Below, in pieces: positions 31,802 through 44,618 of a DNA stretch of 64,000 bases; positions within the stretch are counted from its first letter, which is position 1; each line of letters starts with the position of its first letter. The stretch is taken from positions 37,578-101,577 of the forward strand of contig JABLTG010000058.1 of the NCBI GenBank assembly GCA_016618085.1, in the 5' to 3' direction. A model generated the notes under the pieces. That model saw only the letters and a list, made by a program, of their open reading frames with translations, did not search any database and was not told the DNA's origin. The position numbers and the translations under genes are program-made. The DNA is from Neovahlkampfia damariscottae (taxonomy: Eukaryota; Heterolobosea; Selenaionea; Neovahlkampfiida; Neovahlkampfiidae).

Positions 31802-33643
31802 ATGGTGATGATGGATGAAGATGAAAACTTAACTTTCAAAATAACAGATTTTTCAATGGAAAACAAAAAAACAATAGTAAAAAAAAATCAAAAACTAATT
31901 TACCCGAAGGCGTTTGACATCCAAATTCATCAAGGTGAAAGAAAATGGAAAATAAAAAGAAATTACAAACAACTTGAAAAACTTATACAGGAAGTAACCA
32001 TAACAAAAAAAAACTCACAAAAAAGCTGAAAAAAAATTTCGAAGTGAAACAAACATTTCCAAAGGATTTGTCAAAAATGGAAAAAACAAAAATTCAAGAA
32101 AAAATGAAAGAAATAGATGATTATTTTGAAGAAATGATCAAATCTAAACCAATTAAGGTAAATAATATAACAAGTCTTAATTTTGAAGAATTCTCAAACA
32201 CTGAATCATTTTTTAAGTTTGAATTATGAAAGTACAACGACAAAAAGTAAAGGATCAAGATTTTCATTATTCTCTTCAAATGTTGAATCATTCACAGCAC
32301 CTCCTAGTTTTCGATCAAGAAGTAGTTCAACCAGAAAAAGAGCATCTTCATTGACAGAAGATGAAATTGAATTTGATTCAGAAAAAATTAAAGAAAAAAT
32401 GAAAGAAGAAAAGAAAAATAAATCAGATGGTCAATTAAAAAAAATGCAACAAGAACAACAAGAAGATGAAGAAAAAGATGATTTAATTGAAGAAAAAAAT
32501 AAAATAATAGCTGAAACGATTGATATACCAAATTATGAAAAGTTTTCTTTAATTTATGAAAAATCATCAGGTAAAGAATTCTTAAAATTGTATACAAATT
32601 ATTCGAATGTATATTATTCAAATGAAGAAATTATAGGAGTTGTAGAATTTCATAACGAAAATGAATCATTTCCAAAAATAAAAATCCAATGTATAAAAGA
32701 AATTAATGCAACAAAAGATCCAAATCAATATATTTCAACAACAAAATATATTAATCATTTAATTACTTGTAAAGAATCACCTTGTTGGTTTAAAATCAAA
32801 ATACCAAAAAAAGTAACTTTTGGGAATTATGAATTTGAATCAGATACTTCAAATTCATTCTCTGTCAAAATTAATTATAAAATTAATATAAATATGTTGA
32901 CAAAAAAAAATATCAAAAATTTATATGGTTTGATTGGTTTTTCAACAAAAAATCCAATCACTATTTATCCAAAACCATTATTGGAACTATCTAAAAAGAA
33001 AGAAAATACAATGATTGAAGCAAGATGCGAAGAAGAAAAATTTAAAAATAATCAATTAAAAATCAAACTTCATAACAAAATTTTATTTTGTGGGGACAAA
33101 GGAAAAATAGCAATTTATTGGAAAAATAATCAAAAAGAAAATTCAATTCATTCCTTTAATATTTTTTTAATTCCTCAAATTTTAATTAAATTTCGAGCAA
33201 AAGAATCAAAAGGAAATTCAAATAATCAGTTTGATAGTATTATGAAATCACCTAGAATTGAAGGAATTAATCAAAAATTATCTTTAAAGAAAATACATCT
33301 GGGATCATTGGATGTTTTGAATTCAAGTTTTCAATTACAATCAAAATCATTTGCATTTGAAGTTCCATCAAATATATTCCCAAATGAAGATTTCCATGAA
33401 GATTTTTCAGTGAACTACAAACTGATAATTACAGCATCAACTTCAACAGAACAAAATGAAAAAGATCCAAAAATTGAAATTCCAGTGATGATATCTTCAC
33501 CTTTACCAAAGAATTTTGAAGAAAGATTTTCAAATATTCAAAACGAATCAACATCAAATTTTGGAGTTGTTGAAAATGAAAATGTATTTTTTAGTTTTGA
33601 AAGTACTTCTGGAATTGGTTCTTTATCAGGTTTCAAACTTTAA
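31802..33643 (+). CDS. PX domain-arrestin-like fusion protein
   Basis: Exons 31802-31993, 32026-32157, 32189-33643; 592 residues. An N-terminal PX domain (FDIQIHQGERKWKIKRNYKQLEKL, then TFPKDL, then a C-terminal helix ending FLSLNY after the last splice) should bind phosphoinositides. A Ser/Arg-rich linker (about 115-200) and an arrestin fold follow (VYYSNEEIIGVVEFHN, CWFKIKIPKK, CGDKGKIAIYW, IEIPVMISSPLP). A role in cargo sorting or receptor down-regulation at endosomes is likely. The start ATG is the first Met in the PX frame; two ATTGGTTGG repeats lie 40-70 bases upstream. The stop overlaps that of the convergent SRA gene. Confidence 0.75.
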
Positions 33644-34784
33644 GGCCAATAAAATTCATTAATATTCAATAATTCATCAATGGTTGTTTCTTCTAATTCT
33701 TCTTTTCTATTCTCTTCTTTAACAATTTCTTCAAGTGAATTCAATTTTTTAGTTGCTGATCTAATTCTAATTTCATTAATTTCATTTCTTTGTTTTGCAA
33801 TGGTTAACTCTTTGTTTGTTAAAACATTACTCAAAATATCAATTCTTTCATTAATCAAATATTTTTCAAAGTCATCATTAATTTCAAAATTCAATGAATT
33901 TTCTTGTTTCATTGAACAAATAGTTTCAATTTTTTTTAAACAAATTATATTATCAATATCAGAATTAAGTCTTCTTTTTACTTTTACACCTAAAGGAGCC
34001 AATGAATATTGATCAATCCATGGATTTGATTCAATATCAATAATATCATTTCTCCTTTTTAAATTAACAACTTTCATTGAATTTCCTTCTTCTTCAATAT
34101 CATCTTCTTCTTCTTCTTTTACTTTTCTTCTTTTATATTTTGGTATCATTTCATCATCATTTATTTTTTTATTTTTTTTTAGAGTTACATTCAGATATAT
34201 ATCTCTTGTTATTTTTTTTTTTGGATTTTGTGAAGGTCTCCAATTTAACTGTTTTGGAATTTCATTTTTTGTATCTGCTTGAATCAATTTAAATTTATAC
34301 ACAAAAGGACCATTTCCATTTTGTCTTTCTTTCCAATAATTTGTTACCCAGTATAATCCATCATAACGATATCCTCTTTTGGGTGCATATGGTGATTCTA
34401 AATTCTCTCCACGTATTAATCGAACAGGTATCTTTTTTTTTTTATTTTTTTTTTTTTTTTACTCTTTTTTCTCTGTTTATAGATAAACTTTGATTATATC
34501 TTGTTAGTATTTGATCTTTAGTACTTGAACCTCCTTGTCCCATATAAATCATTATATTTCCAAAATCACCTCCTGAATCATCATATCCACCACCAGAATT
34601 TGCTACAACTGAAGTTGCAGGTATTTCACTCATTCCAGCTTGAAATATATTAATTCTTTTTTTTGAATTTACCAATTCCTGCTACTGTTGGAGCATGAAG
34701 TTTTGCAGCAGCGACATCTTTTCTTTTTTCAAAATGTGAAAACAATGGAGAAGTTGCCACATGACCATAGATTTTATCATTCAT
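33640..34784 (-). CDS. SRA-YDG domain protein
   Basis: Exons 34784-34673, 34638-34463, 34431-33640; 359 residues. Residues from about 10 to 160 form an SRA domain: HAPTVAGI, SGGYDDSGGDFGN, YMGQGG, DQILTRYNQSL, IPVRLIRG, YAPKRGYRYDGLYWV and NYWKE all match the UHRF1/SUVH family, which binds methylated or hemimethylated cytosine in DNA. No RING, PHD or SET domain follows; instead there is a Lys/Arg/Glu-rich tail. The protein is nuclear by inference. Only 43 bases separate its ATG from the upstream gene's stop, and that gap has no ATTGG box. Confidence 0.88.
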
Positions 34785-34827
34785 TATTTTTGATTTTTTC
34801 CATTCTATTTAAAATAATTTATAACAT

Positions 34828-35244
34828 TTAAATTTTACGGTTCAATTCTCCGAAATATTTTAAATCTTCTTTAGTGATTTTTGATATTTCTTGATCATTA
34901 TATTTGTTTTTATTTTCTTCATTTTCTTCATTTCCTTCATTTTCTTCTTCTTCTTTTTCTTCTTCTGTTGAGTCTGGATCTATTTCAATGAAATTACTTT
35001 CGATTTTTAGAAAGTCTTTATGTATTTCAACTTCTGGTATTTCTTCTTCAAAATCTACTTCTTTCAATAATTCATCTAATTTTGTTTTTTTTGTAGGTGT
35101 TTCATTTTCATCCTTTGATTTTTTCCTTTTCAGAGAAGTTTCAAGAATTTCTTGACTTTGCTCATCAACATCAATCTCTATATTTGAATAATGTTGATTC
35201 AAAGAATCTAAACTATCAAAAGCGATTAATTCATCCTCGTCCAT
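34828..35244 (-). CDS. Acidic, probably nuclear protein of unknown function
   Basis: 138 residues from ATG 35244; in-frame codons upstream encode a hydrophobic stretch but do not start with ATG. Composition: Asp/Glu-rich with two basic clusters (LKRKKSK and TKKTK) that could be nuclear localisation signals, and a run of Glu/Asn near 105-125. No family recognised. CCAATCA lies about 30 bases upstream. Confidence 0.5.
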   Translation of the reverse strand: MDEDELIAFDSLDSLNQHYSNIEIDVDEQSQEILETSLKRKKSKDENETPTKKTKLDELLKEVDFEEEIPEVEIHKDFLKIESNFIEIDPDSTEEEKEEEENEGNEENEENKNKYNDQEISKITKEDLKYFGELNRKI

Positions 35245-35352
35245 CTTTTGTTCAATAAGAGAAAAATCAATTTGATTGGAGAAGGGGAAAAAACATTTTC
35301 TTTTACACACAAGAATAAAAATCACATAATTTGGAAATTTTAACATTTTTAT

Positions 35353-36367
<1,015 letters not shown>

Positions 36368-38735
36368 TTATTCCTTGAACTCAAAAAAACCAGAATTTCT
36401 TCCATTTTCGTTTCTGAAAGGGGAAGAAATATAAAATCCTTTTTTGCCATCTTTTTCAGCTTGTATCATAGAATGACCAAATCTTGATTGAATCTTTCCT
36501 CCTCTCCAGATTTTTGAAGCTACATTTTCAATATTTAAAATATTTCCTCTCGGGAACTTAGAACCACTGTCAAGTTTATAAACTGCTCCTGTGTCTCTCC
36601 CAAGTGATGTTCGTCTCATCGGTTCACTAATCCACATTTCATCAGTTCCATCATTATTTAAATCTGAAAACCCAATTTCCCATCCTAATCTTGAATAACC
36701 TCGATTTGAAACAAATGTTGTAATTGAATTTAATTTCTTTAATTCTAAATTACCAATTAAATTCTTATAGTCAATTATTGAAACTATTCCTCCTTGTCTA
36801 AAGAGTATTAGAAAAATATTACTTACGGATTTGATCTTGGATTCATTGTTTCTTTGGTTGATGATGAAATTGCGATTACTTTTTGATCTTTATTAAATGG
36901 TTTTCCGATAGCAAAATTCATTCCTGTTTGATCAAATTTATTTGATCCTTGAATAGAGAATTTCAAAATAAATTTGTTTTCTTTAAATTCATATGCATAA
37001 AGACATCCTCTGGAATCAATTCCCTCTGCACTCATTTTTGGAGCACCAATGAACAACATTGGATTTTCATTTTTTTCAAAAACAATTTTTGTTCCAAAAT
37101 ATGAGAAAACAGATCCAAAGATATTAAGATTTGAATCTTTTACATTTTGATAAACTTTTGATATTTCTTTTCTCGCAAAGTATACAGTTACTGAACCTCT
37201 TCCACTTGATTCAAGAGGCGATCCAATAATCAAATCATCAAAACCATCACCATTTAAATCTCCAACAGTTAATGATCTTCCAATATTGGAAAATTGTTTT
37301 GCATCACCAAAATCACCATAAATTGTTGAATCTGGTGTGTCTTTGAATTTCATTGATCCATCACCAAGGAAAATATAAACTGCTCCTTTTGGGTAATAAT
37401 TTGATGGTGAAGCTCCAAATTCAGGTCCTGATACAACTAAGTCAATTTTTCCATCCATATTGAAATCTAAAAATGTCATTGCGTATCCGAATTTTGAACT
37501 CAAATCTTTCCCCACAATTTCATAATTCTCATTAATAAAACTGATTTTTCCTGTGTTTGGTTTCCCTTCAATACCAAATCCTGGAGATGAAACAACTACA
37601 GTATTTCTATATTTAGCAAAAGAATATCCCTTGTAAAAATAAGAATCATCATTGAAATTTTGTTCATATTTTTGTTTTTTCATTGTTTTTTCAGTATAAA
37701 ATAAAACACCATTTTTTGTTTTTTTTATTTTTGGTTGGAGTAATTCAATAACTTTTGATTTGTATTTTTTTAATAAATTTAATTTATCATTTTTATCTTC
37801 TCTATGTTTTATTTTTTGATTAAAATTAATATTTGAAGTTGTATTTTTCTTTTCAATTCTGTTTATCATATCTCTCCAATAGTATAATGTTCTATGACTC
37901 ATATCATCAACACCACCAATAGGATAACTAAATAATTCATCAACTAAAAACATTGAATCTTTTCCGTACAATGGATATGCTAAATGAGCTAAATTTCTAT
38001 CATAGATTTTTATGAAAATATTTGACTTTACTTTTCAATCAACATAATTAAATATTGAGTGTATGAGCATGCTTCAAGTACTGATGCTCTTACCACAGTG
38101 TTATTAAAAAATTTTTGATACATTTTAGCAATTCCTTCGCTTGGAAGATACCTAAAAATTAAGAGGTCGGAAAAATTAATTTACCATTTATCAGTGATAA
38201 TATCACTGTCTATTTGATGACTCATGACTAAATCACCTCCTGTATCAGCGTTATCATGAGATCTTTGAAAGTGTCCTTTAAAAGCAATTTTCGCATTTTC
38301 TCTGATAAAACCGTTATTTACTCCTCCAATACTATGCCAGACAATATCTGTTATTGAATGACTTTGTATTCCAAATAGTAATACGACTAATTTTATTGTT
38401 TCTTCATTCCATTTGGATGGATCATTTCCAAATTTTTTGTTAAAATAATCAAACATCCAATTGAGCATTTTTGGCCAATGTATCTCTTCAGCATAGTCAT
38501 GGTATCCACACATATAACCCTAATATTTAATTATTGTTTTTTTTACCCAGTCCGGAAAAGGTAGAGCTGCTTGAAAAGTTTCCTGATTTTTTTCAATGAA
38601 TTCTCTGTAGATTTTGTGTTTGGATTCTAAAAACTTAAGTGCTCTGTAGCCACATTCTGCATGGTTTCTGAGTCCACAGGAGTACACAACTAATATTATC
38701 GATAGAAGTAAAACAGCAGTGGTAATTTTCTTCAT
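36368..38735 (-). CDS. GPI-specific phospholipase D-like protein
   Basis: Exons 38735-38547, 38519-38185, 38151-38032, 37996-36827, 36797-36368; 747 residues. Signal peptide 1-20; then the zinc-dependent catalytic domain typical of GPLD1: CGLRNHAECGYRALKFL, FPDWGYMCGY, EEIHWPKML, LLFGIQSHSITDIVWHS, GGDLVMSH with metal-binding His/Asp. The second half has several FG-GAP beta-propeller repeats with DxNxDGxxD calcium loops (DFNMDGKIDL, DLNGDGFDDL, DLNNDGTDEM). Animal enzymes cleave GPI anchors outside the cell or in the secretory pathway. The starting Met follows TTGATTGG by 22 bases. Confidence 0.9.
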
Positions 38736-38870
38736 CGATTTTGATTGAGTGGAATATCCAATCAAATCATATTGGAAAGCTTCACAAATTCTTTCAATAT
38801 TTTTTCATTAAATCGTGAATTATCAGCTTCATTTAGTATCATATTTTTATCCAATCATTTAAATTCATAA

Positions 38871-39258
38871 ATGTTGGTGAGAGAAATAAAACAAGGAGAC
38901 AGTGAAATATACTCAAAACGATTGTTCATCGCTGGATTTTTCTTTTTACCGTTCATTTGGGTTTTAAACATTATTTATTTTCATAAGACATTAAAAATAA
39001 AAGAAAACGAATCTGAAGAAAGAAAAAATGTGCGAAAATGTAAAATTACATTTATTTAACTGAAATATAGTTGTCAAATATTCAATTTATGCTTTAATAA
39101 TTTTTTCAATTCTTCTTTTGATTTATTGGATCATAATGTTTTTTTTTGGAAGTGAATATGGACTTGTATCAGAAGGTAAGAATTGGTATTTGATTTTAAT
39201 AATTAAAAAAGGACTTCCATGGAGAGAATATTTTGATTGGGTTTTAGCCATGCTGTAA
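38871..39258 (+). CDS. Gamma-secretase subunit PEN-2
   Basis: Exons 38871-39039, 39071-39175, 39212-39258; 106 residues. The segment RLFIAGFFFLPFIWVLNIIYF matches the first half-helices of PEN-2, followed by a charged loop and the second membrane segment (SIYALIIFSILLLIYWIIMF), then a short lumenal tail. Size and topology agree with the family. PEN-2 activates presenilin in the intramembrane protease that cuts Notch/APP-type membrane stubs. CCAATCA lies 15 bases before the ATG. The gene is easily missed because only its first exon exceeds 60 codons with readthrough. Confidence 0.75.
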
Positions 39259-39394
39259 AAAAACAAATCCTTTATGTTATAACAACATAATTAATTTTAA
39301 CGATTTTTGAGTGATGTAAAATAGAAAATACAAGTAATTTTTTATTAAAAATTGTCATTTTTGTTATTGAAACTCATCAGAAATTCTTTGATTT

Positions 39395-41159
39395 TCAATC
39401 CAAATCGTCTTCGTATTTAGCTAATATTTGAATCAAAAATTCTTCTTCCTCTCTCATTTTATAAAATAAATGGTCATCACGAAGTGGATGATCGCAATGA
39501 GAATGATCAAATGCTTTCAACTGTCTGAAATCAATATTAAAAAAAATTCCACTGATTACCTGAAACATTCACCCAATACAGTAGCTCCGTATCGAGACAA
39601 ACCTAAATTTTCATATTTCTTTTTAATCCAAGAAACAGTCTCACTTCCCAAAAATACAGTTCTGTAAGTCTTCAAATGATAAGTTCTATTCCTAATATCC
39701 AATCCATCGTCTCCAGCAAAAGCGAGATCATAAAAATCCTTCACACTTTCAGAACTCTGAATAAATTTATGAACAATTTTAAATTGTTTAAAATTCTCAG
39801 TTATTTTGGTGACAAAATCACTATCCAATAACTTTGATCCTGAAACAGGTTTTGTAAATCTGAAAAAAGCACCATCATCTTGAAATAATCGATCTTTATC
39901 TGAAACATGTTCAATTGCTTCTAAATCGGTTAACAGTTGAAGGAGATGAACAATATCTTGTTTTATCAATTTTCCAAACTTATCTTGATGATACTTCAAA
40001 TTCCAAAATAAAAGCCATTCAGCCACTTCTGAACAAATGAAACAATTAGAATAAGTCTTCAACAGATGTTTCCTATTTTGAATCGCATAAACTTTGTTTA
40101 AATGAACAATAATATCCGAAAAATAATCCTTAAACTAACAACAAATTACTCTTTAAAAAAAATATCGTTTACCTTTTCTTCATCCAATGTCATGACGTAA
40201 ATATTTTCATTCCAAATGGTTGTATATTTTGATGTTGAAGGATTGTATTTTGAAGTAATCACATGTAAAGAAGTTGAACTTGACGAATTTGGATTTGATT
40301 TCATCGAACCTCTTTTTAATCTTTTAAAAATACCTTGATTTTGAGTAGTCACAGGTGAGTGCGAAAAGGATTCAGTTTTATGTTTCATTGATGATTTTTC
40401 AGATGTTTTGGTCACTTCCAATGGTATTGAACTGTACTTTTCATATTGTGATTTTATGAGCTCTGAGTCAAATATTTCTTCATAATATTCAATAAAGAAA
40501 ATAATTAATGTCTTTCCATTCAATAAATTCTTTAAAAATTCTTTTGAAGCTACTTTTGACTTTTGTTGAATCAAAAAAGGAACAAAACAAATTCCTAAAT
40601 TATCACTCGTCATTTGATTTTGTTTTGAATTTGAATGTATCTTATTTAACAATGAAAACAGCAAGCCATATGATATATATTCATTTGTACTAAAATTTTG
40701 AAGAAAATTTTCAGCCATTTTTGAAAACTTCTCCTCGGTATCTGTGCAAAAAAAAAGTTGAATTTTTTTTTTTTCATACTTATAATTTTACAATAGTCTT
40801 CCACTTGATCAACTGTAACCAGTGATTTTGGAAGAGTGTGAAAATAATGAAGGAATATTCCTGCCACATCTTCAACATTTAGCTTTTTAAAGAAAAGTAA
40901 AAAAATAGAAATTAAAATTACATCATCAAGAGACTGTACTTCTCCTTTTTCATAACTTTTTACCCACTCTTCTATTTTTGAGAAACTTCCTGATTCTCTG
41001 AAGATTCCTTTCGTTCCTAAAATATCTATTTTGTGTTAAAATTAAGTTTTATAATTCTTTACTTTTATCGTACATGTTCAACAGTATTTGTGATAGCAGT
41101 TGTATTGATTTTTCAGTTGGATCTTCACTAAAAACTTTTGTCGTTGTATTTTCAGTCAT
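39395..41159 (-). CDS. RhoGAP-DEP domain protein
   Basis: Exons 41159-41063, 41025-40922, 40882-40780, 40741-40173, 40134-39560, 39524-39395; 525 residues. The N-terminal half is a RhoGAP domain: GIFRESGSFSKIEEW contains the arginine-finger segment, and VAGIFLHYFHTLPKSLV, then NQMTSDNLGICFVPFL complete the motifs. The C-terminal half contains DEP-type winged helices (FICSEVAEWLLF; TYHLKTYRTVFLGSETVSWI). Expected role: switching off Rho/Rac GTPases at a membrane reached through DEP. CCAATCA lies 11 bases before the ATG. Five introns of 35-39 nt. Confidence 0.82.
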
Positions 41160-41298
41160 TGTGTGATTTGATTGGTTTTCCAAACTTGGCGTTAAATTTC
41201 CGAGAATCATTTTTCCAAACAAATCTCAAAATTTATTTGCTTTTATTTCACAACAAAATGAATTAAATATCCCACCAAATTCCAACCAATCAGAAAAA

Positions 41299-43090
41299 AT
41301 GTCGAACAGAGGTAAATTTTGAAATTGATGTTAAACTTTGAAGGTTTAAAAAAATTAAAAAAAAACCAAACTGAAGAGGAGTTGGAAGAAGAAGACTTAG
41401 AAACCCAAGTGTTCAATCAATACAACACAAAAAAGAAAAAGAAAAAAAAACCAAAAGCCAATATTCCAACTGAAATCACAGAAACAATTGATGAATCCAT
41501 CAATATTGACGATTTAAATGATGAAGAATTGGAAGAATTAGAAAGAAAATTACAAGAAGAAGAAGAAGAAATCAAAAAACTTGAAGAAGAATTAAAGGTA
41601 GAAGAAGATGAAACAAACCAACCAGAAAAAGATGAAATTATACAAGAAGAAATTGAAGAAGAAAAAGAAGATATCAACTTCAAAAATCAATCCAAAAAAA
41701 AAAAGAAAAAAAAGAAAAAACAAACAGACGATGATTTTTTAATTGACAAAATTGAAATTAAACCAGAAGAAATAAAAAAAGAAAAAGAAGTTTCAATTTT
41801 AGAAATTAAAGTTTCAAATTTGAATCCTGATAATGAAATTAAGAAAATTTTTGGTTCAAATGTTTTAAGAAGTCAAAAAAAAAAAATTACAAGAACTACT
41901 TATTTTGTCACTCCAAAAGATCATTGGCCACCTTATAAAAATCCAGGTTTAGAAATGAAATTAATTAATTCAGATGTTTTTGATACATTTGAATTAGTAT
42001 ACAGTCCTGAATATTTAAAAATTGAAGAAAAATTCAAATTTTGTGTTGAATCACATGATCCAAATAATTTAATGGAATTGTTGCATCACCATCCGTAATA
42101 TTCATTTTTTTTTAAAAAAATCTATATAGATATCATATCAATACATTGCTTCAATTAGTGGAAGTATTTATTATTCAAAATGATGTTGATCAAGCAAATG
42201 ATTTGATTGAAAGATCTTTATTTGCACTTGAAGCAACTTGGGGTCAAGTTTTTTTCAAATCAGCATGTAAAGGAAATGCATTCCTTCCAGTTGAAAAAAA
42301 TTCAAATTTTATGGTTTATGCAAGTTTAGTCAAAAGAATTCATTCCATTGGAAAAACAGGATGCAACAAAACGGCAATTGAACTTTCAAAATTCCTTTAT
42401 GGATTAGATAAGAAAAATGACCCTTTTCATGTCTGTTTATTCATTGATTATTATTGTAATAGAAGTGGAAATTATGATTTTTTATTAAAATTCATTGAAC
42501 ATCAAACTCAATTTGGATTAAATTCACTTCCAAATTTTTTATTTGGAAAAGCATTCGCCTTACATAAATTGAATGATAAAACAGCATCTTCAATATTACA
42601 ACATGCTTTGTTATTGTTTCCAATGGCATTACCAATTTTAATTGATAAAGCAAAATGGGATATTGGAAAATGGAATCCAATCATTACTGACACATACTTT
42701 ACTGATTTAGTTTGTACTTCAAAATTATTTTCATCATTAATTTCAATTTCAATTGAAAGAAATGCTGAAATATGGGATAAAGATATTCAATTTTGGGTCA
42801 TGGATAACGTCAAATTATTGATAAATCTTTTGAAATCAAAAGACGGTGAAAAAATGATGAAAGATTATGATAAAGTGAGAAATGACGTTTATATTCAAAA
42901 TTGTTTTAATCCATATAAAAATGTTACACTTGCTGAAATTCAAGGCAATGTCTTACCAAGTCAAGAATTAAATTTAGATTCTCAATCAAGTATTTTTGGA
43001 GCTAATGCTATTTTACAATTTTTTTCGACTTTATTACCTTGGAATAACCATGAAGAATTATATAATCAAAATATACAAGAAGAAGAATAA
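41299..43090 (+). CDS. TCF25/Rqc1-like ribosome quality control protein
   Basis: Exons 41299-41311, 41344-42094, 42130-43090; 574 residues; the first exon is only 13 nt. N-terminus MSNRGLKKL fits the MSxRxLR start of the family. An acidic and poly-lysine region follows, then the TCF25 domain: PKDHWPPYKNPGLEMKL, a LLHHHPYHINTLLQL join across the second splice, FHVCLFIDYY, QLPNF-like SLPNFLF and FPMALPIL. Rqc1 is part of the complex that tags nascent chains on stalled 60S subunits for degradation. CCAATCA lies eight bases before the ATG. The stop lies in GAATAAAA. Confidence 0.87.
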
Positions 43091-43215
43091 AATTAATAAT
43101 AATAAATTTTATTTATTTTTTTTTTCTCCTCTACCTAGAAGGTATTTTATTGGTGGGATTGTTTAACCAATCAGCCAAACTTTACTACCACGAATCAACA
43201 AGAGCGTTTTCAACC

Positions 43216-44248
43216 ATGAAAAAATACGAAAAAATTGAAAAAATTGGAGGTAATGAATCAAAAATACTTCTTAAATAAAAAGAGGGCACATATGGTGTAG
43301 TTTTTAAAGCAAAAAATAAAGATACAGGTCAAATTGTTGCTCTCAAACGAATGAGACTTGATTCAGAAGAAGAAGGTGTTCCTTGTACAGCAATCAGAGA
43401 AATCTCTCTTCTTAAAGAACTTAAACATGATAATATTGTTCGACTTTTTGACGTCATTCATACAGAAAATATGCTCACTTTAGTTTTTGAATATCTAGAC
43501 AGAGGTGACCTTAAACAATATATGGACGTTAGAGATGGAAAACTTTCAATGTTTAAAGTCAAAAGTTTCCTTTATCAAATGCTTCTTGGTGTTTCATTTT
43601 GTCATGACCACTCTGTACTCCATCGTGACTTGAAACCTCAAAACCTTTTAATTAACAAAGTAAAAAAAAAAAAAAAATACTGATTTTTAAAGAACGGAGA
43701 ATTGAAACTTTGTGACTTTGGACTCGCGAGAGCGTTTGGTATTCCTGTTAAGAAACTCACACACGAAGTTGTTACTTTATGGTACAGAAGTCCAGATGTT
43801 CTTTTAGGTTCACAACGTTATGGAACTGCTGTTGATATGTGGAGTTTAGGTTGTATCTTTGGTAAAACTACTTTTCAAAATTTATTTTTTTTTTATAGGT
43901 GAAATGGTGAATGGAAAAGCTTTATTTCCTGGAAAAACAGAAAGTATTCAATTGTTAAAAATATTCCAATTTTTAGGTTCACCAACTGTTAAAGATTGGC
44001 CTGGTATGAAAGGATACTCAAATTCAACAAAATTACTCAGTGATTTTGATGAAGAATATGAACCAATTGATTGGAAGAAATCATTTCCAACTTTAGATTC
44101 AAATGGTATTGATTTATTATCAAAAATGCTTCAATTTGATCCAGCTAAAAGAATTAGTAGCTCTGATGCTTTAAAACATCCATTCTTTGATGATTATTTG
44201 GAAGAAATAAAAAAAGAACAAATTAATACAGTAGAAAAAAAAGAATAA
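43216..44248 (+). CDS. Cyclin-dependent kinase, PCTAIRE/CDK5-like
   Basis: Exons 43216-43249, 43283-43659, 43693-43861, 43899-44248; 309 residues. Glycine loop IGEGTYGVV (split by the first intron), ALKRM, cyclin-binding helix PCTAIRE (45-51), [31 protein letters not shown] and [19 protein letters not shown] defines the CDK16-18 group in animals, while VTLWYRxPDVLLG and the short length resemble CDK5/PHO85; the protein has no N-terminal extension. It should be a cyclin-activated Ser/Thr kinase. The stop lies in GAATAAAA. Confidence 0.92.
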
Positions 44249-44393
44249 AAAATTTTATGTAATTTTCAATTTTGAATTTGCATTTTCAATTCTACAACGT
44301 TGTTGGATTTCATTGGTCAAAAAAAGCTTAAATTAGATTCTAATAAGATGAGGTTTCAATTTTTCACAAAGACGAAAAAACAACGAACAACTC

Positions 44394-44618
44394 ATGCAAC
44401 CACTAACACCAAAAGATGATGATGTGATAAGAGATTTTCAAAAGAGTTTATATCAAGAGGAGGCTAAAAGGATGTATGAAGAAAGAGCACAAAAATTTCT
44501 TTCACAAAATCAAAAAGTGCAAAACCAACAGGATCTGTTAATTCAAGGTATTCTTAGTGTTGCTTTATCAAAGAGGTGTAAATTGAAAAATAATAAAACG
44601 AAAAAAATTACAAAATAA
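44394..44618 (+). CDS. Small basic protein, related to the next gene
   Basis: 74 residues, intron-free. A charged helix (SLYQEEAKRMYEERAQKFL) is followed by LLIQGILSVALSK and a lysine-rich end (NKTKKITK). The last third resembles the C-terminus of the gene at 44891 (LIQ.ILS.AL.K...LK..K.KK). No known family recognised. ATTGGTCAA lies about 78 bases upstream. The stop overlaps a double AATAAAATAAAA. Confidence 0.5.
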   Translation: MQPLTPKDDDVIRDFQKSLYQEEAKRMYEERAQKFLSQNQKVQNQQDLLIQGILSVALSKRCKLKNNKTKKITK

